Both the position numbers and the translations under genes were made by a program. Shown one piece after another: positions 1 to 5,761 of a DNA stretch of 10,517 nucleotides. The DNA is from Sulfurimonas sp. (GTDB lineage: Bacteria; Campylobacterota; Campylobacteria; Campylobacterales; Sulfurimonadaceae): the NCBI GenBank assembly GCA_022712775.1, contig JAFLJZ010000038.1:1-10517 (forward strand), read 5' to 3'. The notes under the pieces are model-generated. The model was given only the letters and a program-made list of their open reading frames with translations, was not told the DNA's origin and did no database searches. The first letter of the stretch is position 1, and each line of letters starts with the position of its first letter.

Positions 1-1448
1 CTTCTTGAAAATGCTTTATCTATATTTTCAAGTAGATTTGTTGTTGCGATTAGCATCCCTTTAAAGTTCTCAATTTGCTCTAAAAATATATTTTGCATTT
101 GATTGTGCATCTGATCCGAGCCTGTTATATTTCCACTTGAACGAGCCCCTAAAAATTGATCTGCTTCATTTAGTAACAGTATAGGCTCTGACTTTGTCTT
201 TTCACATAAATCATAAAAAGTATCAAATATTTTACGTACATTTTTCTCACTTTCTCCCACATACATAGAGAGAATCTTAGAACAATCAAAGGCTAGAACC
301 TGTCTTTTTAAGGATTTAGCAAGGGAATATGCTGTCATTGTTTTACCCGTTCCAGCCGCTCCATAAAAAATAATTCTTGCATCAATTCCACTTTTTTTGT
401 CTTTAATACCCCACTCAACTAAACGGCTGACTACCTTTTTATCTACTTGTTTCATCAGGTTATTTAATGTTTGTTCTGTTTTCTCATTAAGAACTACATC
501 ATCAAGAGAAGTTTCTGGTTCTATAAGGGAAAAAATATCTTGCTCTTCTATAAGTACATTTAATTTTAATCGTCTTACTTTTTTATTTTTTTGTGGATGA
601 ATAATATTTTGAAGTACCTCATCTACAATAAAAAAAGCACGCGAAATCCCACCAAAAGGATTTAACATTTCTTCATAATCAATTATTCCCTCATTGATTA
701 AGTTCGCGCCATCTTCAAGTAAAGAACGATTTTTAATTCTGTCGTACTCATCTAAAGAGATTAACTCTATTAGAGCATTCATTTCACGCAAAGATGCATC
801 AGTTGCAGAGTACTCTTCACGAAGTAATGCTATAAAAATAACCTGCTCTTTAATATCCATCTTTTTTTGTTTAAAAAATTTATCGAGTACTAATTTTTCA
901 GATGTTTGTTCTACTCTTTCTTGGATTCTTTTCTCCAACATCTGGAGTTTAGTTTGAACTCTATCTATCCCCAAAGAGTGTTCATGCACATTTTGACGAA
1001 TCACACTCATTTTTTGATACAATTCAATTCTGAAAAACTGGTCTTGTAAGTATTCAAGATGGTCTGCATATGGTTTAATATCTGGTAAATCTGATTCTAA
1101 TGTTCCATACTGAAGCAAGCGTAAAAAAGAGGGCGAAAGTCCTACAGATGAATTTAAAAGTTCAAGTGGAGTAACCTCAGATATTTTTATCGGTGTAAAA
1201 CTTTGCTGATGTAACCAACCTAATTCTAAAAGGTTTTTAATCTGCTTTAAATACTCTAAAAACTCATACTTTTCATTTCCATAAAGGTCTTGTAAAAGGT
1301 TTAAAATGAGCATATCATCTTCACCTTCCATATATTTTTTAGCTAAATATTGAAGTATTTTTGCTTCTACTTCATTACATTTTAAATGCTCAAAAATCGC
1401 TGCTTTTTCAACTGTTTTTGCCGACAAAAAATTAATTAAACTCTTCAT
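1..1448 (-). CDS. AAA-family ATPase with long N-terminal region (C-terminus cut by window edge)
   Basis: The reading frame is open from an ATG at 1448-1446 to the left edge, giving 482 visible residues with the C-terminus missing. Residues 1-330 are mostly helical and polar, with a likely coiled coil around 155-190; I recognise no named domain there. The ATPase module follows. Walker A is GAAGTGKT at 363-370. A YVG motif at 396-398 matches the substrate-gripping pore loop of classical AAA unfoldases. Walker B reads PILLLNEAD, with Asn427 where Asp is usual and the catalytic Glu428 kept. Sensor 1 is ATTN at 468-471, followed by the DKAFSR lead-in to the arginine-finger region. The protein probably forms a ring and remodels or unfolds a protein partner in the cytoplasm; the partner is unknown. 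An AAAGGG ribosome site overlaps the nfo stop, and only 10 bases separate the two genes, so they are probably co-transcribed. The family call is solid; the specific role is not known. Confidence 0.88.
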   Translation of the reverse strand, partial: MKSLINFLSAKTVEKAAIFEHLKCNEVEAKILQYLAKKYMEGEDDMLILNLLQDLYGNEKYEFLEYLKQIKNLLELGWLHQQSFTPIKISEVTPLELLNSSVGLSPSFLRLLQYGTLESDLPDIKPYADHLEYLQDQFFRIELYQKMSVIRQNVHEHSLGIDRVQTKLQMLEKRIQERVEQTSEKLVLDKFFKQKKMDIKEQVIFIALLREEYSATDASLREMNALIELISLDEYDRIKNRSLLEDGANLINEGIIDYEEMLNPFGGISRAFFIVDEVLQNIIHPQKNKKVRRLKLNVLIEEQDIFSLIEPETSLDDVVLNEKTEQTLNNLMKQVDKKVVSRLVEWGIKDKKSGIDARIIFYGAAGTGKTMTAYSLAKSLKRQVLAFDCSKILSMYVGESEKNVRKIFDTFYDLCEKTKSEPILLLNEADQFLGARSSGNITGSDQMHNQMQNIFLEQIENFKGMLIATTNLLENIDKAFSR

Positions 1449-1458
1449 TAAAACCCTT

Positions 1459-2361
1459 TTACTTTACGAATGAATATAACAATTCTATCTCATCTTTCCA
1501 AATTGTTTCATCAATCGTTTCAAGAACTAAAGGAATATCATCCATACGAGAATCATTCATAATAAATCTAAAGGCATCTAGCCCTATCTCACCCTTTCCT
1601 AAAGAATGATGTCTATCTACTCTACTTCCCAATGGTGGCTTAGAATCATTGATGTGCATTCCCATTAAGTACTTTGAGCCAACTATAGAATCAAATTTAG
1701 ACCAAGTATCATCGTATGTTTCTTTTGTTCTTATGTCATAGCCTGCTGTAAACATATGGCAAGTATCTATACACACACCAATACGTGACTTATCTTCGAT
1801 TCTATCTATTATATACGCTAAATGCTCAAACTTATACCCAAGGTTTGTACCCTGACCTGCCGTATTTTCTATGACTGCTTTCACATTCGAAGTTTTATCA
1901 AGTGCATAGTTTATAGATTCTGCAATTAAGTCTAAACATTCATTTTCTATTTTTTGCACAAATTCTGGGTCTCTTTTTTCTGCCGCTTTAAACTTCACTA
2001 AGTGGCTTCCTGGATGAAAGTTAAGTCTATCTAGTCCTAGAATCTCACATCTCTCTAGCTCATCTATAAAAGCCACTCTACTTTTTTCTAACTTCTCAGA
2101 ATCAGGATTACCTAAATTAATTAAATAACTGTCGTGAGGTAAAATATGTTTAGGCTGAATCCCACTTTTTTCTAGCGTTTCAAACCAAGTGTCTAAAGTC
2201 TTAGCATCAAAAGGTTTCGCATCCCATCTTTTCTGGTTCTTTGTAAATAGTGCAAAAGCTTTTGCACCTATTTCATTCGCGTTATTTACTGCGTTAAAAA
2301 CACCACCACTCGCACTTGTATGTGCTCCAACAAACTTAGTATGGTTTTTACGAGTCGGCAT
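1459..2361 (-). CDS. nfo: Endonuclease IV (AP endonuclease, deoxyribonuclease IV)
   Basis: This is a 300-residue TIM-barrel AP endonuclease, close to the usual family length of about 280-300. It cleaves DNA 5' to abasic sites in base excision repair and removes blocked 3' ends. All nine residues expected to bind the three zinc ions are visible: His76, His116, Glu165, Asp199, His202, His236, Asp249, His251 and Glu281. They sit in the family motifs GAHTSASGG (12-20), LNFHPGSH (113-120), IENTAGQG (164-171), [13 protein letters not shown] (197-209) and HINDSK (236-241). A strong GGGAGG ribosome site lies six bases before the ATG, which supports this start. The gene is second in a leftward set, 70 bases after a lipoprotein gene and 10 bases before the AAA ATPase gene. 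Nothing in it looks degraded. Confidence 0.98.
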   Translation of the reverse strand: MPTRKNHTKFVGAHTSASGGVFNAVNNANEIGAKAFALFTKNQKRWDAKPFDAKTLDTWFETLEKSGIQPKHILPHDSYLINLGNPDSEKLEKSRVAFIDELERCEILGLDRLNFHPGSHLVKFKAAEKRDPEFVQKIENECLDLIAESINYALDKTSNVKAVIENTAGQGTNLGYKFEHLAYIIDRIEDKSRIGVCIDTCHMFTAGYDIRTKETYDDTWSKFDSIVGSKYLMGMHINDSKPPLGSRVDRHHSLGKGEIGLDAFRFIMNDSRMDDIPLVLETIDETIWKDEIELLYSFVK

Positions 2362-2431
2362 TTAGTGCCTCCCTGCATTGAATTTTTAGACGTGCTAACC
2401 TGTGGCACTTTCCACTTTGAATTCTTATCAT

Positions 2432-2899
2432 TTATTTTGTATCCTTAATCTTAAATATTATTTTATTATTTGAATCTTTAAAGAAAATTGCTTTAGAATC
2501 TACTCTATATTTTATATTTACATTTACTGTATTTATCTTTTGCTCAAAGCCATCTGCTGTTTTAACTTTGCCCTTACCCTCATAAATTTCATGCCCTAAA
2601 AGTATGTTTTGAAGTAAGTCATCTGGATAAAAAGAACAAAGATAATCTTCATTAAACCCACTCTTACTCATGCACCCTTCACTCGTGCAGATAAGATGAT
2701 TTATCGTAATTTTTTCAACAGGGTTACCTGCTATAAAAAGTTCAAGTTCTATAGCTCTCTCAGTATTTCGAATATACCCAATATCTGCAAATTTAAGCTT
2801 AGGAGACTTTATTATAATGATTTTTGTTTGTGTCTTTTCATAGTTTGTAATACTACACGCTGTAAAAAAAATACTAATAATTAAGAGTAAATATTTCAT
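2432..2899 (-). CDS. Small predicted lipoprotein of unknown function
   Basis: This 155-residue protein begins with a short charged end and a hydrophobic stretch (residues 4-12), then FTAC with Cys15. That matches a lipobox cleaved by signal peptidase II, although Phe at the -3 position is less typical than Leu. The mature part is predicted to be lipid-anchored and exported to the periplasm. It is rich in beta-prone segments and carries three more cysteines (71, 76, 88), two of them in a C-x4-C pair that could form a disulfide. I do not recognise the family. The ATG at 2899-2897 is needed for the signal peptide, yet no Shine-Dalgarno sequence precedes it; instead a TACAAT box lies six bases upstream (see the promoter entry). 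The gene precedes nfo on the same strand with a 70-base gap and may share its transcript. It diverges from the polymerase gene. Confidence 0.82.
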   Translation of the reverse strand: MKYLLLIISIFFTACSITNYEKTQTKIIIIKSPKLKFADIGYIRNTERAIELELFIAGNPVEKITINHLICTSEGCMSKSGFNEDYLCSFYPDDLLQNILLGHEIYEGKGKVKTADGFEQKINTVNVNIKYRVDSKAIFFKDSNNKIIFKIKDTK

Positions 2900-2905
2900 A
2901 AGTGA

Positions 2906-2911
2906 ATTGTA
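2906..2911 (-). promoter_or_regulatory. Candidate -10 box for the lipoprotein gene, leaderless arrangement
   Basis: On the minus strand TACAAT is followed by six bases and then the lipoprotein ATG. A start site about seven bases after the -10 box would fall on or next to the A of the ATG, giving an mRNA with almost no leader. This fits the lack of any ribosome-binding sequence. No good -35 box is seen at standard spacing: TTGCAT is 19 bases upstream and TTGTCA only 12. Confidence 0.45.
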
Positions 2912-2976
2912 ACAAGATTTTTATGACAAAATGCAATGTTTTAAAATGAAGTGAACGATTTTAAGTAAAATACAAA

Positions 2977-3003
2977 TGTTCCCAACAAATAATTGTTGGG
3001 ACA
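2977..3003. repeat. Perfect 8-bp hairpin in the divergent gap
   Basis: CCCAACAA (2981-2988), a loop of ATAA and TTGTTGGG (2993-3000) form a perfect stem. Three more pairs (TGT at 2977-2979 with ACA at 3001-3003) follow after one bulged T. There is no run of T on either side, so it does not look like an intrinsic terminator. It lies two bases before the larger folded sequence at 3006-3123 and may be part of the same element. Confidence 0.7.
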
Positions 3004-3005
3004 AA

Positions 3006-3123
3006 TTCAACATAAGGCTAACCTTATGAAAAGGTTTAGACTAAAGTTGACTTTTAGAATCTGGAAATTCGAAGTCGACTTTAAGATTAGAAGAGTTTAA
3101 CTCTTCTAATCACTTATGTTGAA
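3006..3123. other. Multi-arm inverted-repeat sequence, possible structured RNA or small mobile element
   Basis: A perfect 11-bp closing stem joins TTCAACATAAG (3006-3016) to CTTATGTTGAA (3113-3123). Inside it are three arms. The first is CTAACCTT (3018-3025) with AAGGTTTAG (3031-3039), which has one bulge. The second is AAAGTTGACTT (3043-3053) with AAGTCGACTTT (3072-3082); it has one G-T pair on DNA (G-U in RNA) and an inner GAAT/ATTC stem. The third is a perfect 13-bp arm, GATTAGAAGAGTT (3085-3097) with AACTCTTCTAATC (3099-3111). A competing hairpin, CATAAGG / CCTTATG (3011-3017 with 3022-3028, loop CTAA), cannot coexist with the closing stem or the first arm. The sequence ends 29 bases before the polymerase ATG. 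It could be a 5' leader element, a separate RNA or a decayed mobile repeat. I recognise no known RNA family. Confidence 0.6.
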
Positions 3124-3152
3124 ATTATATCACAATGGCAGAAAAATAAGAA

Positions 3153-4424
3153 ATGAAAATACATATAGATATAGATTGCTTTTTTGCAAGTGCTGCTAGA
3201 ATTGTTGATACTAGCCTTAAAGGTAAGCCTATCGCTATAGGTGGAAGAAGTGATACTAAGATATTCTCACGCGATGCAAAAAACCAAACTGTAAACTTTG
3301 AAAATTCTGGTAGTTTTGTTCCTACTTTTTATAAAGCCTATGAAAAAAGTGATGATGACATAGAATCCTTTAAAGATGCAGATGGAAAGATTCGAGGTAT
3401 TCTTACTACCTCTTCTTATGAAGCAAGAGCATACGGGATTAAAACCACTATGCAAATCACAGAAGCACTTCTACTTTGTCCTCATCTCATCATCAAAGCA
3501 CCAAATATGTCGCTGTATCAAAAACTTTCTCATGAACTTCATGAGTTTTTATGTACGAAGATTCCACTTATAGAGCAGGCAAGCATTGATGAATTTTATG
3601 GTGATTTGTCTGGCTGGATAGCAGACGAAGATGTAGAACAGTTTATAGCTAATCTTCGCCATGAAATAAAGAAAAAAATCAAGCTTCCCGTTTCAATAGG
3701 TGCGGCAAAAACAAGGTACATCGCAAAACTAGCAACAACCTACGCTAAACCTTTTGGATGTAAAACAATTTATGCACATAATTTTAAGGAGTTTGTAAAC
3801 CCTATAAAAGTTGGCGACTTTGCTGGAATTGGAAAGAGTATGAAACACAAGCTTAACTCTGTCCATATTCACACACTTGGAGAGTTTATACAAAGACGAG
3901 GTACGATAGAATCATGGGGACCGTATGCAAAAGACTTGTATAAAAGAGTGAGTGGACTAAGTGATGCCCCTATCAAAACAACGCATAGAAGAAAGTCTAT
4001 TGGAATCTCTAGAACGATAGAACCCATACATGATAGAATCGAGCTAAAAAGACGGGTACATATTTTAGTCCGTCATCTTAGTTTTGCTATTCTAAAACTT
4101 AAGGTGATTCCAACTGTATTTCATCTAAGTATCGCTTATGAGCAAAACCAAAAGTCACATAAAAATATTTCTCTAAGTGAAATATTTACCGAAAAAAAGT
4201 TTAATGAGCTTTGCATACAACTTTTTAATGAAGCAGATACACAAAGAAGACTTCATGTTATTCGTCTAAGTATCAACTGTTCAAACTTTACCCGTGATTC
4301 TAAAAAAGAGTTGTCGCTTATAGGCTTTCACGAAGAACAAAGGATGAAAAAACTCACTAACTCTGTTCAAATACTACGAGAAAGATATGGAATCGACACA
4401 CTTAAATGGGGAAGTGAGATGTAG
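3153..4424 (+). CDS. dinB: Y-family DNA polymerase (DinB/UmuC type) with an insertion in the N-terminal part
   Basis: This 423-residue error-prone polymerase copies past damaged bases. The N-terminal HIDIDCFFAS carries catalytic Asp6 and a Phe11 at the steric-gate position. Asp146 and Glu147 in SIDEFYGD complete the metal site. SYEARAYGIKT (88-98) is the nucleotide-binding fingers motif with Arg92. GAAKTRYIAKLAT (183-195) marks the end of the palm, and a helix-hairpin-helix thumb (about 221-245) and little-finger domain (from about 290) follow. Residues of roughly 33-80 form an extra segment of about 45 residues between GGR and the fingers motif, where DinB proteins have only a short link. 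There is no classic clamp-binding tail at the C-terminus; ELSLIGF (386-392) lies where UmuC-like proteins carry an internal QLSLF-type clamp motif. The ATG has only a weak AAGAA upstream. The gene stands alone, downstream of the folded gap and five bases before the repeat element. DinB versus UmuC naming is uncertain. Confidence 0.92.
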   Translation: MKIHIDIDCFFASAARIVDTSLKGKPIAIGGRSDTKIFSRDAKNQTVNFENSGSFVPTFYKAYEKSDDDIESFKDADGKIRGILTTSSYEARAYGIKTTMQITEALLLCPHLIIKAPNMSLYQKLSHELHEFLCTKIPLIEQASIDEFYGDLSGWIADEDVEQFIANLRHEIKKKIKLPVSIGAAKTRYIAKLATTYAKPFGCKTIYAHNFKEFVNPIKVGDFAGIGKSMKHKLNSVHIHTLGEFIQRRGTIESWGPYAKDLYKRVSGLSDAPIKTTHRRKSIGISRTIEPIHDRIELKRRVHILVRHLSFAILKLKVIPTVFHLSIAYEQNQKSHKNISLSEIFTEKKFNELCIQLFNEADTQRRLHVIRLSINCSNFTRDSKKELSLIGFHEEQRMKKLTNSVQILRERYGIDTLKWGSEM

Positions 4425-4429
4425 ATATT

Positions 4430-4692
4430 ATACCAATCCCCACTAATAATCAAAAGTTTAAACGAATATATTGTGTCATAGTGCAAGGCAAAAGCCCGTA
4501 GGAGCTACTAGTAGCTTCAAGGATTTTTAACGAAGCAATATGATGCAATATATTCGCCCTACGGGTAAAAGATAAGCTATCATCTATTGCGTTAAACTAT
4601 TTTGAAGCTACCAGTAGCTCCTGCAATAGTTTGCCTTGTATCTAATAGCTTATCTTTTATTTAAACTTTTGATTATTAGTGGGGATTGGTAT
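4430..4692. mobile_element. MITE-like element, 263 bp, perfect 33-bp terminal inverted repeats
   Basis: The left arm (4430-4462, starting ATACCAATCCCCAC) is the exact reverse complement of the right arm (4660-4692, ending GTGGGGATTGGTAT). TTA directly abuts TACC and GGTA on both sides, so a TA or TTA target duplication is plausible. Inside are two side-by-side hairpin arms. The left arm is closed by CGAATATATTG (4463-4473) with CAATATATTCG (4546-4556) and tipped by the palindrome AGCTACTAGTAGCT (4503-4516). The right arm is closed by AAAAGATAAGCTAT (4567-4580) with ATAGCTTATCTTTT (4645-4658), then AAACTATT/AATAGTTT, and tipped at 4604-4621. The two arms are inverted relatives: 4484-4532 matches the reverse complement of 4590-4638 at about 37 of 49 positions. 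No open reading frame of note is present, so it would need a transposase supplied elsewhere. Confidence 0.82.
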
Positions 4693-4712
4693 TAAATAAA
4701 CTTAGCTACAAT
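4686..4712 (+). promoter_or_regulatory. Candidate promoter for the DUF234-like gene, partly inside the repeat end
   Basis: TACAAT at 4707-4712 lies six bases before the ATG at 4719, so transcription could begin at the ATG itself. A weak -35 candidate, TTGGTA (4686-4691), belongs to the right terminal repeat of the MITE-like element with a 15-base spacer, which is shorter than ideal. No Shine-Dalgarno sequence is seen. Confidence 0.4.
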
Positions 4713-4718
4713 TAAGAC

Positions 4719-5651
4719 ATGCCTAAACTATTAAACCAATTTCGCTCTTTTTACAAGAGAAACTACCCAAATGACATGGAACTCCAAATAGAATACTTTG
4801 CTGTTTTTGGTGGTCTTGGCTGGGAGATTGACACAACAAAACCCATCACTACCCTCATAGAAGAACTTATCCTTGAAAACTTCTCTTCTCTAAATGAAAA
4901 GATGGAAAACCTCACCCTTGGAGAAACAAACAACAAGAGACTTCTTCGTGCCTTAGCAGTTGGAGATAGAAGGATATTTTCTGCTTTTAAGCGTGCTGGA
5001 CTTAACAATGGAAATGGTGGAGCAGCCTTAAACTACTTAGAAGAAAAAGGTCTCGTAAGTATAGAATACTCACGAGAAGAACCAGCAAAAAGCTTAAATC
5101 CAAATCATAAGCTTAAGCGCTCTATTTCACGACATAGAATCTCTCACAAGGTGCTTTTCACACAACCTTTTGTACGATTCTGGTTTTACTTTATAGCTCC
5201 TCATACCAAAGATATACTTGAGCGAAATTATGAAAAACTTTTTGCAGATTTTACGATAAAACAAAATTCCTATACAAGTTTAGTATTTGAAGAATTATCC
5301 GAAGTTCTTCTTAACTACCATATTCGTGATTCTCAGGTGATTAGTTCTGGTAGTTACTGGGATGCAAATATAGAGATAGATATATTAACAATTACAGATG
5401 ATGAGTTAATATTTGTTGGCGAATGTAAGTGGACCAATCATCAGGTCAATAAAAAAGAGTTACATAAAGTACGTGAAAAATGCGAAAAGCTCGATATTGA
5501 ACCAACGCAAATCGTTCTTTTTTCAAAAAGAGGTTTTTCTAAAGAATTATCAGCACTCCAAGGCAAAGATTTAGCACTTTATTCTTCAAGTGATTTTAGT
5601 GCACTTGTTAAAAGTACTTCAAAAGAAGAGCTTATAGAAGAATTTCTTTAA
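4719..5651 (+). CDS. DUF234-type protein with PD-(D/E)xK nuclease-like core, no ATPase domain
   Basis: This 310-residue protein has a likely winged-helix part around 75-120 (RALAVGDRRIF to NYLEEKGLV), followed by VRFWFYFIAPHT (152-163). That pattern is seen in DUF234 regions, which usually form the C-terminus of archaeal-type P-loop ATPases. Here no Walker A is present, so the protein is the C-terminal half acting alone. Residues 185-270 resemble a PD-(D/E)xK fold: Glu191 in a helix, Asp221 in EIDILTI, then Glu235 and Lys237 in GECKW, and a beta strand IVLFSK. Those residues would bind metal and cut DNA or RNA if the core is active; this is inferred from pattern only. The ATG has no ribosome site and follows a -10 box by six bases. 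It starts 26 bases after the MITE-like element and is the only gene on its likely transcript. The family call is moderately sure; the function is unknown. Confidence 0.72.
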   Translation: MPKLLNQFRSFYKRNYPNDMELQIEYFAVFGGLGWEIDTTKPITTLIEELILENFSSLNEKMENLTLGETNNKRLLRALAVGDRRIFSAFKRAGLNNGNGGAALNYLEEKGLVSIEYSREEPAKSLNPNHKLKRSISRHRISHKVLFTQPFVRFWFYFIAPHTKDILERNYEKLFADFTIKQNSYTSLVFEELSEVLLNYHIRDSQVISSGSYWDANIEIDILTITDDELIFVGECKWTNHQVNKKELHKVREKCEKLDIEPTQIVLFSKRGFSKELSALQGKDLALYSSSDFSALVKSTSKEELIEEFL

Positions 5652-5687
5652 TCTCAAAAATTGTTTTTTGTAGCTTTAGGGGGTTAT

Positions 5688-5761
5688 AGGGACTTTTAAG
5701 TCCCTGCCATTTATAATGGGCTTTGCTCATTATAATGTATATAATTGTTTCTTTAAGAAAC
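5688..5761. repeat. Three consecutive hairpins in the convergent gap
   Basis: AGGGACTT / AAGTCCCT (5688-5705, two-base loop), an imperfect stem CATTTATAATGGGC with GCTCATTATAATG (5708-5737), and GTTTCTT / AAGAAAC (5747-5761, one-base loop) follow one another. The last covers the stop codon of the leftward J-domain gene. They sit between two genes that converge and may end transcription both ways, but none has a clear T tract. Confidence 0.55.

Noticed and set aside
397..957. Rightward frames of 67 and 87 residues
   Set aside because: Both are antisense to the AAA ATPase, whose motifs fix the real frame; their residues are low-complexity Ser/Phe/Leu.
3085..3111. Intrinsic terminator
   Set aside because: The stem is strong, but no T run follows on either strand.
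3006..3123. tRNA or tmRNA because of a cloverleaf-like outline
   Set aside because: The closing stem is 11 bp, with no T-loop, anticodon arm or CCA-compatible end.
2977..3123. Retron non-coding RNA
   Set aside because: No reverse transcriptase gene is nearby; the following gene is a Y-family DNA polymerase with the SIDE motif.
3005..3127. Integron attC site
   Set aside because: ATTCAAC fits one core box, but the partner GTTGAAA breaks the last position, the closing stem lacks the unpaired spacer and bulged bases, and no integrase or cassette is present.
3134..3148. Four-codon leader peptide before the polymerase gene
   Set aside because: ATG GCA GAA AAA TAA is too short, has no ribosome site and could easily be chance.
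4430..4692. CRISPR array
   Set aside because: The repeats are inverted and nested, not direct repeats with regular spacers, and no cas gene is seen.
4719..5651. Part of a defence operon
   Set aside because: The nuclease-like core is suggestive, but no ATPase, methylase or other partner gene accompanies it.
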